A DNA stretch of 64,000 nucleotides from Halobacillus fulvus (GTDB taxonomy: Bacteria > Bacillota > Bacilli > Bacillales > Halobacillaceae). This document shows, in pieces, positions 52,892-62,965 of the stretch; the stretch's first letter is position 1; each line of letters starts with the position of its first letter. The DNA lies in the NCBI GenBank assembly GCA_004078665.1, contig SCFO01000005.1, forward strand, positions 124,001 to 188,000, given 5' to 3'. The notes below the pieces were generated by a model. The model saw only the letters and a list, made by a program, of their open reading frames with translations, searched no databases and was not told where the DNA came from. Both the position numbers and the translations under genes were made by a program.

Positions 52892-53578
52892 TTAATATTC
52901 GTAGCCATATTCACCTTGTGCTTCGTCACGGACGACCATACCGTCTTCGATTGCAATCACTCGCTTACGGATCGTGTTGACGATTTCCTGGCTGTGTGTC
53001 GCCATTAAAACCGTCGTACCCCCAGCATTGATTTCCTCTAAGATGTGCATGATCTCCCATGATGTATCAGGGTCAAGGTTTCCTGTCGGCTCATCGGCAA
53101 TCAAAATTTTCGGGTGATTGACGATGGCACGCGCGATTGATACACGCTGCTGTTCACCACCGGATAATTCGTCGGGAAGGAAGCGTGCCTTATTTTTCAG
53201 TCGAACTTGATCGAGTACATCCATGACGCGGCGGCGGATATTGTTCGGGTTTTCTTCGATGACCTCAAGCGCAAAGGCCACATTTTCATACACCGTCAAA
53301 TTAGGAAGCAGGCGGAAGTCCTGATACACTACACCGATTTGGCGGCGAAGCTTAGGAACTTTACGCTCTTTCATCGACGATGTATTGACATCGATGACGT
53401 TGACCTGTCCCTTTGTCGGTTTCTCTTCCCGGTAGATCAGCTTCGTGAACGTCGATTTCCCGGCACCACTCGGTCCGACAACATAAACGAATTCGCCAGT
53501 ATCAATTTTAACGTCTAATCCATTAAGGGCCGTAACTCCATTCGGGTACGTCTTATATACCCCTTGCATATCTATCAT
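52892..53578 (-). CDS. ftsE: cell division ATP-binding protein FtsE, without ftsX
   Basis: ABC ATPase of 228 residues, with Walker A GPSGAGKS at 35-42, signature LSGGEQQR near 139 and Walker B ILIADEPTGNLD. Length and C-terminus are intact. In nearly all bacteria the permease gene ftsX follows directly, and FtsEX activates a cell-wall hydrolase (CwlO in B. subtilis). Here a terminator follows at once and the 230 bases up to ctpB hold no ftsX remnant. FtsX may be elsewhere or lost. Confidence 0.93.
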   Translation of the reverse strand: MIDMQGVYKTYPNGVTALNGLDVKIDTGEFVYVVGPSGAGKSTFTKLIYREEKPTKGQVNVIDVNTSSMKERKVPKLRRQIGVVYQDFRLLPNLTVYENVAFALEVIEENPNNIRRRVMDVLDQVRLKNKARFLPDELSGGEQQRVSIARAIVNHPKILIADEPTGNLDPDTSWEIMHILEEINAGGTTVLMATHSQEIVNTIRKRVIAIEDGMVVRDEAQGEYGYEY

Positions 53579-53700
53579 ATGTTGATCACCTTAGTTTTAA
53601 GTTTAGTTGTGTCTCTAGCAAACATCATCATTATAACATTGATCGACAATCTTTTTAGCCAAAAAATTATTACAATTACTTTTCAAAGGTAAATCGACAT

Positions 53701-53731
53701 GAAAAAAGTCTGACCAGAGCGGGTCAGACTT
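53701..53731 (-). terminator. terminator of the cytochrome c gene
   Basis: AAGTCTGACC and GGTCAGACTT arms, then TTTTTTC on the minus strand. Confidence 0.88.
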
Positions 53732-53747
53732 TCTTGTAAGTATTCCG

Positions 53748-54164
53748 TTATTCCATCGAGACTAACCAGTCAGCAATCGTCTGGGCATCTTCTTCAGAAA
53801 CGCCTTCCTGTGCAGGCATTTGTCCCATTCCGTTCTGAATGATATCGACGATTTCATCAGCTGAATATTTGGATCCGACTCCTTGAAGGGCTGGACCGAC
53901 GCCACCTTCCATGTCGCCACCGTGACAACTAGCACAGTTGGCTTGGTAAGCCTGTTCAGCTGCTGCTGTGTCGACCTCACCACCGGAATCTTCGCCTTCT
54001 CCACCTTCATCCATACCATCTTCAGTGGAGCCATCCTCCATACCTTCATCTGCAGGCTCTTCTGTCGTACCGCCATCATCTGTTGCCCCATCATCACCGC
54101 CGCCTCCGCAGGCGCCGAGCACAAGAATCAGCACGAGAAAAAGCGCGCTAAGCCATTTTTTCAT
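53748..54164 (-). CDS. cccB: lipoprotein cytochrome c-551
   Basis: 138 residues. Signal peptide with lipobox LGAC (Cys at 19), an acidic Gly/Asp/Glu-rich linker (about 21-65), then a small heme domain with CASCHG near 77 and a probable Met ligand near the C-terminus (GQMPAQEG). Membrane-anchored electron carrier to the terminal oxidase. The strongly acidic linker fits a salt-adapted organism. Confidence 0.9.
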   Translation of the reverse strand: MKKWLSALFLVLILVLGACGGGGDDGATDDGGTTEEPADEGMEDGSTEDGMDEGGEGEDSGGEVDTAAAEQAYQANCASCHGGDMEGGVGPALQGVGSKYSADEIVDIIQNGMGQMPAQEGVSEEDAQTIADWLVSME

Positions 54165-54203
54165 CTCCCAACCTCCTTGCCAAAAGATATAGATAGTATA
54201 TCC

Positions 54204-55082
54204 TTATCGAGAAGTCTTAAAACCTTCCCCGAGCACCTCTGTCGCGTTCATCGCCACTACAAATGCCCCCGGGTCAACCCTTTTCACCGTCTGGGTTAAT
54301 CTAGTAAATTCATTTTGCTGGACGACACACATGACGACTTTTCGCTCCTGTTCCGTATAACCGCCGGCACCACTCAACACGGTTACCCCACGGTCAATCC
54401 GTTCAAAGATCGCATCGCGCACATCATCGACATCATCTGTAATGATCATCACGTTTTTCGAAGTATTCAACCCGACCTGAACAAAATCAATCGTCCGGCT
54501 CGTCACAAAAAGTCCGATCAAAGCGTAAAGCCCTTCCTCGACAGAGAAAACAAGAGCTGAAGTGAGCACAATCATCCCATCGAACAGCGCCACGCTGACG
54601 CCTAATGGCAAATGGGTGAACTTGTGTAGCACCTGAGCGGCGAGATCGATCCCACCAGTCGAAGCCCGTCCACGAAAAACGATCCCGAGACCAAGACCGA
54701 CTCCCATTCCGCCGAAGATGGCTCCCAACAGCGGATCAGGTGTTGCAGGATCCCAGTTGCTCGTCAGAATTACGAATAAAGGCAGTACCACTGTTCCTAC
54801 AAACGATTTCACACCGAAATTTTTGCCAAGAATGACAAGCCCCATAATGAAGAGCGGGACGTTCAACACCCACTGGACAATCCCCGGCTCCCAGCCGAAT
54901 ACCCCTTTTGTAATCGTACTGATTCCAGCGACCCCGCCGGACGCAATATTATTCGGTAATAAAAAGACGTTAAATGCCATTGCAACAAAAAAGGATCCAA
55001 TAATGACGAGTCCATATTCGATAATATGCCGCAGCAACGGCGGCATCGGTTCGCGTCTATATTTTTTAGCCATCATCATCAT
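54204..55082 (-). CDS. yvjA: YitT-family membrane protein
   Basis: 292 residues. Five or six spans (about 15-190) and a C-terminal soluble DUF2179 domain (about 220-285). YitT/YvjA proteins are widespread in Firmicutes; function not known. AGGAGAG precedes four adjacent ATG codons; the first was used. Order with cccB and ftsE as in B. subtilis. Confidence 0.85.
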   Translation of the reverse strand: MMMMAKKYRREPMPPLLRHIIEYGLVIIGSFFVAMAFNVFLLPNNIASGGVAGISTITKGVFGWEPGIVQWVLNVPLFIMGLVILGKNFGVKSFVGTVVLPLFVILTSNWDPATPDPLLGAIFGGMGVGLGLGIVFRGRASTGGIDLAAQVLHKFTHLPLGVSVALFDGMIVLTSALVFSVEEGLYALIGLFVTSRTIDFVQVGLNTSKNVMIITDDVDDVRDAIFERIDRGVTVLSGAGGYTEQERKVVMCVVQQNEFTRLTQTVKRVDPGAFVVAMNATEVLGEGFKTSR

Positions 55083-55202
55083 GCTGCTCTCTCCTATCTG
55101 ATATGTAAACCGATAGGAGTATAACACTCGGCATTTAAAGTGTAAATGAGAGCGAAATAACGTATTAACACGGTAAAGGATTTCTCATGTACAAGGCTTG
55201 TA

Positions 55203-55237
55203 TGAAAAAAGCGGCAGACCCTAAGTCCGCCGCTTTC
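55203..55237 (-). terminator. gtaB terminator
   Basis: AAAGCGGC-GAC arms with complement, then TTTTTTC on the minus strand. Confidence 0.88.
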
Positions 55238-55239
55238 TG

Positions 55240-56130
55240 TTATGATTGGATTTTGTTTTCTTTTTCAATGATTTCTTCCATCAACCGAACGACATCTTCG
55301 CGCATTCCTTCCCGTTCCAATGCAAGTGCCAGCGTCGTTTTGATAAAACCGAGCTGATCACCGACATCATAACGATCCCCTTCGAACTCATAGCCGTAAA
55401 CCGGCTGTTTTAGGTTCAGTCGTTCAATTGCGTCCGTCAGCTGTATTTCGCCACCTGCTCCTGTTTCCTGATTTCCAAGCAGATCAAGGATTTCCGGCGT
55501 AAACACATAACGGCCGATGATCGCTAAATTGGAAGGCGCTTCATCAACAGGCGGTTTTTCAACAAAATGCTCGACCTGATATCTTCGCCCTTCCTGATTT
55601 TTCGGCGCGATGATCCCGTAACGATCGGTTTCTTCCTTAGGAACCTGCTTGACCCCGATGACAGAGGATTCGGTTTCATCGTATTGATTGATCAATTGCT
55701 TCAGACACGGTTCATCTGAGCGGACGATATCGTCTCCGAGTAAGACAGCAAACGGTTCATTTCCGATAAATTTCCGAGCGCACCAGACGGCATGTCCCAG
55801 TCCCTTCGGCTCTTTTTGGCGGATGTAGTGGATGTCCACCTTGGCCGACTGCTTCACCTGATCGAGAAGGTCGTACTTCCCCTTTTTATACAGGTTGTCC
55901 TCAAGCTCAAACGCATGGTCAAAATGATCTTCAATGGCGCGCTTCCCTTTTCCTGTGACGATAATGATATCTTCAATGCCTGACTCGATCGCTTCTTCGA
56001 CAATATATTGGATCGTCGGCTTGTCCACGATCGGAAGCATTTCTTTCGGCATCGCTTTGGTAGCCGGGAGGAACCTTGTCCCCAATCCGGCTGCTGGAAT
56101 AATCGCCTTTTTCACTTTCACTTCATCCAC
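55240..56130 (-). CDS. gtaB: UTP-glucose-1-phosphate uridylyltransferase
   Basis: Makes UDP-glucose for teichoic acids, glycolipids and exopolysaccharide. 296 residues with nucleotide-binding [19 protein letters not shown] at 13-31 and the sugar-site VEKP near 192. It is located between yvjA and prfB, which differs from the B. subtilis order. Confidence 0.94.
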   Translation of the reverse strand: MDEVKVKKAIIPAAGLGTRFLPATKAMPKEMLPIVDKPTIQYIVEEAIESGIEDIIIVTGKGKRAIEDHFDHAFELEDNLYKKGKYDLLDQVKQSAKVDIHYIRQKEPKGLGHAVWCARKFIGNEPFAVLLGDDIVRSDEPCLKQLINQYDETESSVIGVKQVPKEETDRYGIIAPKNQEGRRYQVEHFVEKPPVDEAPSNLAIIGRYVFTPEILDLLGNQETGAGGEIQLTDAIERLNLKQPVYGYEFEGDRYDVGDQLGFIKTTLALALEREGMREDVVRLMEEIIEKENKIQS

Positions 56131-56233
56131 CGCCTTGTTATGTATTTTCCTACATCATAGCAAAAAGGGGGAGAAAGAGACAGCAGAAACTGGAATATCA
56201 TAGAAAACAGCTTCAAATGGTGTGTTTTTGAAC

Positions 56234-56401
56234 GTTTCCGTTTTTAAACCAGAGCTTGGAGGGTCGGGAAATAGCTGGCTTTCCATGGCGGGCGCTGAGC
56301 TTCCTCGGAGCAAGGCTCCTGCGGGATCTCAGCCTGCCCCTCTCTTGCCATAGGAGTCTCGCCATTTCCCTCCCCTCCTACTAGAATAGGAGAATGGAAA
56401 C
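56234..56401 (+). repeat. dispersed palindromic element, copy G
   Basis: GTTTCCG and GGAAAC ends, core GCTGAG...CTCAGC and apical GGAGC-AAG-GCTCC as in copy B. The terminal stem has two unpaired positions. It lies in the 520-base spacer between gtaB and prfB. Confidence 0.9.
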
Positions 56402-56509
56402 CCAACATTAAGAGCTAGGTATCGAGACAGCAGATAAGTTTGTTTACTGTCTCTCTGAATGTACTGACACTAAAGAAAGACTCTCCAATATAAGATTATC
56501 AGGGGCTAG

Positions 56510-56578
56510 AGGAGACCCAGGAAGGCGATACGCCGGTCCGCCGCAGGAAAGCGAGCCGTTTCCCAATCACCCCTTCTC
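56510..56578 (-). repeat. remnant of the palindromic element, copy H
   Basis: A short stretch GGAAAGCGAGCCGTTTCCC close to the end of copy A in the same orientation, preceded by a degraded GGAGACCCAGGAAGGC part. Only one flank can be recognised. Confidence 0.55.
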
Positions 56579-56617
56579 TCACTTAAATCAAAAACCCTTT
56601 TCAGCAATAGTACTAAA

Positions 56618-56649
56618 AGTAAAAAGACCCTCACAATGTGAGAGTCTTG
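56618..56649 (-). terminator. prfB terminator
   Basis: AAGACTCTCACA and TGTGAGGGTCTT arms followed by TTTTAC on the minus strand. Confidence 0.85.
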
Positions 56650-56652
56650 GTA

Positions 56653-57757
56653 TTAAGCGTCCATTTGGGAGCGTAGATAGGAGTCGATGAACTTGTCGAG
56701 CTCACCGTCCATCACGGCCTGTGTATTTCCATTTTCCGTATTCGTACGGTGGTCTTTTACCATAGAGTACGGGTGGAATACGTAGGAGCGGATTTGGCTT
56801 CCCCATCCGATTTCTTTTTGTTCTCCGCGAATGTCGTCAAGCTGCTGTTGTTGACGCTCAATTTCAAGCTGGTAAAGCTTTGCCTTCAGCATCTTCATCG
56901 CTTGTTCACGGTTTTTGATTTGAGAACGTTCGGACTGGCACGTCACGACGGTGTTTGTCGGCAGGTGCGTAATACGGACCGCTGAATCGGTCGTGTTGAC
57001 GTGCTGCCCGCCGGCACCGCTCGAACGGTACGTATCGATCTTCAAGTCTTCTGTCCGTACATCGATTTCGACTTCATCGTTGAACTCCGGCATCACTTCG
57101 CATGAAACGAACGACGTGTGTCGACGTCCGGAAGAATCGAAAGGAGAAATACGGACGAGACGGTGGACGCCTTTTTCCGCTTTCAAATATCCGTACGCGT
57201 TGTGACCTTTGATCAACAAGGTTACACTCTTCACGCCGGCTTCTTCCCCTGGAAGATAATCCATCGTTTCGACTTTGAATCCTCGTTTCTCAGCCCAGCG
57301 CGTGTACATGCGCAGAAGCATACTTGCCCAGTCCTGAGATTCTGTTCCGCCGGCACCCGGGTGAAGCTCAAGGATAGCGTTATTCTTGTCATATGGCTCG
57401 CTTAGAAGGATGTTCAGCTCATATTCGTTGAGAGCTTTTCTTAAGCCCTTGATCTGCTCTTCGAGATCGGTCCGAAGATCTTCGTCATCTTCTTCTTTGA
57501 CAAGCTCATAGGACACTTCAAGGTTTTCGTGCGTTTCTTCATGTTCTTCAAGCGTATGCACAAGCCCCTTCAACGCGTTCACTTCATCGATGACTTTCTG
57601 GGCGGTCTGTTGGTCATCCCAGAAGCCTGGCTCCGTCATTTCTTCTTCTAGTTCGGCAATGCGGGTCTTCTTATGATCGACGTCAAAGAGACCCCCTAAA
57701 GTCCGCTAATTTTTCAGCTGTATTGTCAAGTTCGTGGCGAATTTCGGCCATATCCAT
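56653..57757 (-). CDS. prfB: peptide chain release factor 2, programmed +1 frameshift
   Basis: Reads UGA and UAA stop codons. The gene starts at ATG 57757 (AAGGAG upstream), reads 24 codons and meets TGA at 57683-57685 in AGGGGG-TCT-CTT-TGA-C, the classic RF2 frameshift signal with its internal Shine-Dalgarno. Skipping one base leads into the long frame to 56653, giving 367 residues. The SPF codon-recognition tripeptide (ISPFDSSG) and GGQ ([10 protein letters not shown]) are present. RF2 thus controls its own synthesis. Confidence 0.97.
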
Positions 57758-57826
57758 CTTGATCACTCCTTTGATTTTCTCTAAACACAAGGGAAGACAC
57801 CCTCTGATCGAGAGTGCCTCAGTCCC

Positions 57827-60340
57827 TTATTTTCCGTGGCAATTCTTATATTTCTTCCCGCTTCCGCACGGACATGGATCATTCCGTCCGACACTGTCCT
57901 TCTTCACGAAAGGCGTACGTTTCTTCGGTTCTTTGCTTTCTTCTCCTCCAGAAACGGCTTTAGCTCCCTGGGCAACTTCCTGACGTTGCAGGTTGCTACG
58001 GATTTGAGCCTTCATAACGTAACGGGCAACTTCTTCATCAATATTGGCAATCATTTGCTCAAACATACGGAAGCCTTCGAAGTTGTACTCACGAAGCGGA
58101 TCGTTCTGTCCGTATGCTCGCAGGTGAATACCTTGGCGAAGCTGATCCATCTGGTCAATGTGATCCATCCACTTCTGGTCGACGGTACGTAGAAGGATGA
58201 CTTTTTCAAATTCACGCATTTGCTCTTCTGTAAGCTCTTGCTCTTTCTCGTCATAACGCATCTTCACTTTTTCAAGGATATGATCCTGCATCTCTTCAGG
58301 ATCTTTTCCTTTCAAGCTTTCAACGGTGACGTCACCTTCTTGAAGAAGGTTGGCACGTACATAATCGACAATGGATTCAAGCTCCCAGTTTTCTTCCTCA
58401 TCTTCGCTCGTGTGGACCTCTACTGTCTGCTTCACTGTACGCTCGATCATCTGCTCGATAATGTCACGCAGATTTTCAGACGTAAGGACATCATAACGCT
58501 GTTTGTAAATGATCTCACGCTGTTGACGAAGCACATCATCATAGGAAAGAATCGTCTTACGCGCATCGAAGTTGTTTCCTTCTACACGCTTCTGAGCCGA
58601 TTCGACGGCACGGGAAATCATTTTACTTTCGATCGGCTGGGAATCATCCATACCGAGACGATCCATCATATTACGGATATTATCGGACGCAAATCGGCGC
58701 ATCAGTTCATCATCTGTCGCCAAGTAGAACTGGGACATACCCGGGTCTCCTTGACGTCCGGAACGACCACGCAGCTGATTATCGATCCGACGGGACTCAT
58801 GACGCTCCGTACCGATGACGGCTAGACCGCCAGCTTCCTTCACGCCTTCGCCGAGCTTGATATCCGTTCCACGACCGGCCATGTTCGTCGCGATCGTCAC
58901 GGCCCCTTTTTGACCAGCATTTTCGATGATTTCCGCTTCACGGAAGTGGTTTTTCGCGTTCAAGACGTTGTGCGGAATACCCGCTTTGTTCAAGTATCGT
59001 GAAATGATTTCAGACGTCTCAACGGCTACCGTACCGACAAGTACCGGCTGCCCTTTCTCATGACGTTCTTTGATATCCTCGACCACTGCCTTGAACTTCC
59101 CGTCCATCGTTTTATAGACAAGGTCCGCACGATCGTCACGGACGATATCACGGTTTGTCGGGATGACGACAACGCGCATGTTGTAGATGTTCAAGAATTC
59201 TTCTTCCTCTGTTTTCGCTGTACCGGTCATACCGGACAGTTTATCGTACATACGGAAGAGGTTCTGGAATGTAATCGAAGCAAGCGTCATGCTTTCATTC
59301 TGAATCTCAAGACCTTCTTTGGCTTCGATAGCTTGGTGAAGTCCATCACTGTAGCGACGGCCCTTCATCAGACGTCCTGTGAATTGGTCGACGATGACCA
59401 CTTCACCTTCCTCCACCACATAATCGGTGTCGCGCTGCATCGACGTGTGAGCCTTCAGCCCTTGATTAATATGGTGGATCAAGGATACGTTGGCAAGGTC
59501 AAATAGGTTTTCAATTTTGAAAAAGCGCTCGGCCTTGTTGATCCCTTCTTCTGTCAGCTGGACGTTTTTCGTTTTTTCATCATACGTGAAGTCCTCTTCA
59601 TTTGCTAAAAGACGAACAAATGCGTTCGCTGACTGATATAGATCGGCAGACTTTGCCGCGGAACCGGAAATGATCAGCGGAGTACGAGCCTCATCAATCA
59701 AGATCGAGTCGACCTCATCAATGATGGCATAGTGTAACGGTCGTTGTACCATTTGTTCCTTATACAGCACCATGTTGTCACGCAGGTAGTCGAAACCGAA
59801 TTCATTGTTCGTACCGTACGTAATGTCTGCGTTATATGCTTCACGCTTTTCTTCCTTCGACATCCCGTTCGAGTTCAACCCGACGGTCAAGCCGAGGAAC
59901 TGGAACAATTCGCCCATCTCTGTCGCGTCACGGCTGGCTAGGTAATCGTTCACGGTGATGATATGAACGCCTTTTCCAGTGATCGCATTCAGATAAGCAG
60001 GCATCGTGGAGGCTAGGGTTTTACCTTCCCCTGTCTTCATCTCGGCGATATTTCCTTCATGAAGGGCAATCGCTCCCAAAAGCTGTACTCTGAATGGACG
60101 CATGTTCAGTACGCGCTTCGCTCCTTCACGGACGACCGCGAATGCTTCTACAAGTATATCATCTAATGTTTCGCCTTTTTCAAGACGTTCTTTAAATTCA
60201 TCTGTTTTTTGACGAAGTTCATCGTCGGACAACTTCTCAATCTGTGATTCCATCGCTTCAATTTCATCTGCGATTTTTTCCAATCGCTTCAGTTGGCGAG
60301 TATTTCCATCGCCAAAGATTTTCTTTAAAGTTCCAAGCAT
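57827..60340 (-). CDS. secA: preprotein translocase ATPase SecA
   Basis: Motor of the Sec pathway, 837 residues. Walker A MKTGEGKT near 102, DEVD box followed by [15 protein letters not shown] near 209, and the C-terminal zinc motif [13 protein letters not shown] for SecB or ribosome contact. The ATG at 60340 has GGAGAGG upstream. Followed by prfB, the standard order. Confidence 0.97.
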   Translation of the reverse strand: MLGTLKKIFGDGNTRQLKRLEKIADEIEAMESQIEKLSDDELRQKTDEFKERLEKGETLDDILVEAFAVVREGAKRVLNMRPFRVQLLGAIALHEGNIAEMKTGEGKTLASTMPAYLNAITGKGVHIITVNDYLASRDATEMGELFQFLGLTVGLNSNGMSKEEKREAYNADITYGTNNEFGFDYLRDNMVLYKEQMVQRPLHYAIIDEVDSILIDEARTPLIISGSAAKSADLYQSANAFVRLLANEEDFTYDEKTKNVQLTEEGINKAERFFKIENLFDLANVSLIHHINQGLKAHTSMQRDTDYVVEEGEVVIVDQFTGRLMKGRRYSDGLHQAIEAKEGLEIQNESMTLASITFQNLFRMYDKLSGMTGTAKTEEEEFLNIYNMRVVVIPTNRDIVRDDRADLVYKTMDGKFKAVVEDIKERHEKGQPVLVGTVAVETSEIISRYLNKAGIPHNVLNAKNHFREAEIIENAGQKGAVTIATNMAGRGTDIKLGEGVKEAGGLAVIGTERHESRRIDNQLRGRSGRQGDPGMSQFYLATDDELMRRFASDNIRNMMDRLGMDDSQPIESKMISRAVESAQKRVEGNNFDARKTILSYDDVLRQQREIIYKQRYDVLTSENLRDIIEQMIERTVKQTVEVHTSEDEEENWELESIVDYVRANLLQEGDVTVESLKGKDPEEMQDHILEKVKMRYDEKEQELTEEQMREFEKVILLRTVDQKWMDHIDQMDQLRQGIHLRAYGQNDPLREYNFEGFRMFEQMIANIDEEVARYVMKAQIRSNLQRQEVAQGAKAVSGGEESKEPKKRTPFVKKDSVGRNDPCPCGSGKKYKNCHGK

Positions 60341-60447
60341 TGAAACCTCTCCTCTATTGATTTCCAAAACACGGTTGATGGTTGAATCCATATCTTATCA
60401 TAACACTTTGAGGAGACGACGACAATTAAGGTACGACGGATTTATCG

Positions 60448-60654
60448 TTAAAATGAGGAGCTTTGTTTACTGGTGAGGATTGGAGGTTTTTCCGGGAGAA
60501 GTTCATGACGGATCGGTCTTTGAAGATTGTGCAATTCGACTACCTTTCGATTGGTAGAGGCGATGATTTGGACGAGCTGGGCAATCGTTTCTTCCTGCTG
60601 CTTCAGACGATCATATATGTAGCTACATTCATGACAGGTTTTTAATGGATTCAT
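60448..60654 (-). CDS. small hypothetical protein with CxxC motif
   Basis: 68 residues beginning MNPLKTCHECSYIYDRLKQQ, with CHEC at 7-10 and an amphipathic helix to about 45. GGAAGG lies before the ATG. It could bind a metal, but no family was recognised. Located between hpf and secA. Confidence 0.6.
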   Translation of the reverse strand: MNPLKTCHECSYIYDRLKQQEETIAQLVQIIASTNRKVVELHNLQRPIRHELLPEKPPILTSKQSSSF

Positions 60655-60828
60655 TGTTTCACCTTCCTTATCTTATTTTTACTAAACATGATAGAATTCG
60701 TCGAATCACTTTTTTTCAAAAATGATAGGATAGGAAGTGGTAAAAAATGAAGTTTCGCTAGGAGAAAATGAAAGTTTCGTATGTTCAAGCCCACCAAAAA
60801 ATCAATTTTTGAAGTTTGAAGACATTTT

Positions 60829-60858
60829 AAAACCACCCCTGCATCTGCAGGAGTGGTT
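60829..60858 (-). terminator. hpf terminator
   Basis: AACCACTCCTGCA and TGCAGGGGTGGTT arms followed by TTAAAATG on the minus strand. Confidence 0.82.
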
Positions 60859-60870
60859 CGTAGGTTCGAA

Positions 60871-61428
60871 TCAAGTTTCAATCAGGCCGTAACGACCATC
60901 TCGACGCTTGTACACAATGTTCGTTTCATCCGTGTTCGCATTTGTAAAGACGTAGAAATTGTGACCTAACATATCCATTTGAAGTGCAGCTTCTTCGCTG
61001 TCCATCGGCTTCAGGTCAAAGCGTTTCGTTTTTACGATTTCAATATCAAAGTCGCTGTCTTGTTCAGCAGTTTGCTGTTGAGCTTCCTTTTCAAGCTCGG
61101 CAAAGACGTATTTTGGAGCACCCTCTTGTCGGAATCTGCGATTCACCTTTGTTTTGTGCTTGCGAATCTGACGTTCCAACTTATCAACCACAAGGTCGAT
61201 GGCAGCGTATAAGTCTGTATTGTGTTCCTCTGCGCGAAGAAGCAGGTTCTTCATGGGAATGGTTACCTCGATTGTCTGCTCATCATTATAGACACTTAAA
61301 TTGACGTGAACCTCAGAAGACGGTGGAGTATCAAAGTAGCGTTCTAACTTGCCCACCTTTTTCTCCACATATTCTCGAATAGAATCCGTCACTTCTAAGT
61401 TCTCACCGCGAATGGTGTACTGTAGCAT
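60871..61428 (-). CDS. hpf: ribosome hibernation promoting factor, long form
   Basis: 185 residues. The N-terminal domain (1-95) is the ribosome-binding YfiA/HPF fold and the C-terminal domain (about 125-182) is the dimerisation part (FDLKPMDSEEAALQMDMLGHNFYVF), so it forms 100S ribosomes by itself. The ATG at 61428 with AAAGGAGG upstream was chosen; longer in-frame readings extend through the promoter. Promoter elements for SigB and SigH lie upstream. Confidence 0.96.
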   Translation of the reverse strand: MLQYTIRGENLEVTDSIREYVEKKVGKLERYFDTPPSSEVHVNLSVYNDEQTIEVTIPMKNLLLRAEEHNTDLYAAIDLVVDKLERQIRKHKTKVNRRFRQEGAPKYVFAELEKEAQQQTAEQDSDFDIEIVKTKRFDLKPMDSEEAALQMDMLGHNFYVFTNANTDETNIVYKRRDGRYGLIET

Positions 61429-61463
61429 AAGAAGTGTCCTCCTTTCATCCTTATGTGATATAT

Positions 61464-61497
61464 ATTCTATCATACCCACCGCCATTCCTGCATAAAC
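61464..61497 (-). promoter_or_regulatory. overlapping SigB and SigH promoters of hpf
   Basis: On the minus strand GTTTAT (61492-61497), 14 bases, GGGTAT (61472-61477) fits SigB. GCAGGAATG (61483-61491), 12 bases, ATAGAAT (61464-61470) fits SigH. The B. subtilis homologue yvyD is known to use both factors. Confidence 0.78.
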
Positions 61498-61774
61498 TTT
61501 CAAAATATTTTGACGTATTTGTGTCGGAAAATGTTGGAATGATGGGAATGATCGTGGATTTAGACAGGTTTTGTCTATTACCCGGAGATGGCGGCGAGTA
61601 TAAGATAGAGGTGTTTGAGTATTCAGGAGAGTGGATGGTAAGAGGCGCATTGTGGATGATAACTCATATGAAGTGGACTGATGCGGTGGAGTGGATCGAT
61701 TCAAGAACCTTTTGGATTGAATAAAGAAAAATATAGACTGGTCTGGTGGAAAAGTCGCTCGAATCTATCAAAAA

Positions 61775-61858
61775 CTGGCCGATAAGACCCGCCCTCTTCC
61801 ACCCACTGGCTGATAAAATGACAGCTCTGGCCGATAACTGCAAACAACTGGCTTGTAT
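61775..61858 (+). repeat. phased CTGGCCGATAA motif array
   Basis: Three copies of CTGGC(C/T)GATAA begin at 61775, 61806 and 61827, and a weaker CTGGCTTGTAT at 61848. Start-to-start distances are 31, 21 and 21 bases, close to three, two and two helical turns. It lies between the divergent hpf and NERD genes and may be a protein-binding array. Confidence 0.6.
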
Positions 61859-61950
61859 AAAGCGCTTCTCTATCATTTCCTAACAACTTTTTAAAGGATT
61901 CTCTCATTCTATGTGGAATAGTTACACAAAACGAAAGGAGAATCCCCACT

Positions 61951-62940
61951 ATGTTTCAAAAAAAGATCCGTCCCCCGCTCAACCTCCTTATGCATGAAGC
62001 ATTAAAACGCCGACTCCCTCCCCAACACCCCATAAAAGATGCCGTGAAGAAAAATCACGCAGCATTCCTCGCTGGTTATAAAGGTGAAAAGTCGCTCGAG
62101 TATTTCCTACACAAGCACCCCCATACTGACCCACTAATTTTCCACGATCTTCGCCTACCCGCTGGTGACCATTTCTTTCAAATGGATTTTCTTATTCTCA
62201 CACCTGAGTATGCTCTCATTATCGAAGTGAAGAATTACGTGGGCCACGTGTATTTTGACTTTCCCGTTTTTCAGATGATCCGCACCTTTCAAGGGGTTGA
62301 GGAAGGTTTTCAGGACCCGGTAGTGCAATTGCAAAACCATCGCTATTTTTTAGAAGACTACCTGCCTGAGCATTTCCCAATCGAAACTCTCGCAGTTATG
62401 ACACAAAAGCAGACCGTTATCAAATATGCAAAGGATTACCCGTTTGCAGATCAGCTGATTCATGCCTCATACCTTCCGCAAAAACTCCACCATTACCACC
62501 TCAAGCATACGAAGAAACATCTCTCCTTAAAAGAATGGCACAAGTTAGCCGACCATTTGCTCAACAATCATACGATACAAAAGCCCGATATATTCTCAAA
62601 ATATAAGGTAAATACGGCTGAGTTGCAGACCGGAGTCTTGTGCAGCTCGTGTAAAAAGTCTGTAATGCGAAGATGCTACGCCAATTGGATCTGTCTTGAT
62701 TGCAACTCTAAAAGTAGGCACACTCACCTTCAGAGTCTCCTCGATTATTCTTTGCTTTACTCTCCTTCGATTACAAATCAGTCCTTCAGATGGTTTGTTC
62801 ACCTCTCCTCCCCATCCGTTGCCGGGAAGCTTTTACAAAAACTGAATCTTAAAACAAAAGGCAGCAACCGGAATAGACACTACAGTTTAACGGATCAGGA
62901 AGGTTATCCCCTCTTTATACAAAAAGAGCTCTCTGATTAA
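61951..62940 (+). CDS. NERD-domain (nuclease-related) protein
   Basis: 329 residues. The NERD domain occupies about 45-150, with the GEKSLEYFL start, the QMDFLILTPEYALIIEVKN core and its Asp, Glu and Lys residues of a restriction-like active site. A zinc ribbon (CSSCKK...CLDC) follows near 230-255. A DNA-processing role is inferred from the fold. AAAGGAG lies about ten bases before the ATG. It interrupts the usual fliT-hpf neighbourhood on the opposite strand. Confidence 0.85.
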   Translation: MFQKKIRPPLNLLMHEALKRRLPPQHPIKDAVKKNHAAFLAGYKGEKSLEYFLHKHPHTDPLIFHDLRLPAGDHFFQMDFLILTPEYALIIEVKNYVGHVYFDFPVFQMIRTFQGVEEGFQDPVVQLQNHRYFLEDYLPEHFPIETLAVMTQKQTVIKYAKDYPFADQLIHASYLPQKLHHYHLKHTKKHLSLKEWHKLADHLLNNHTIQKPDIFSKYKVNTAELQTGVLCSSCKKSVMRRCYANWICLDCNSKSRHTHLQSLLDYSLLYSPSITNQSFRWFVHLSSPSVAGKLLQKLNLKTKGSNRNRHYSLTDQEGYPLFIQKELSD

Positions 62941-62962
62941 CAAATCAAAAGAGCTCTTTGTA
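62921..62962. terminator. bidirectional terminator after the NERD gene
   Basis: AAAGAGCTC and GAGCTCTTT arms around about 20 bases, with T-rich tails on both strands. It overlaps the NERD stop and also closes the minus-strand gene at 62966. Confidence 0.82.
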
Positions 62963-62965
62963 TTC

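Noticed and set aside
56653-57639. prfB read as a 328-codon gene starting at an internal ATG
   Set aside because: The upstream 24 codons and the AGGGGG-TCT-CTT-TGA-C signal show a programmed frameshift, so the short start is wrong.
61548-61724. Plus-strand tryptophan-rich frame ending TFWIE
   Set aside because: It looks somewhat protein-like, but no ribosome site is seen and it lies upstream of the hpf promoter. Not enough to call it a gene.
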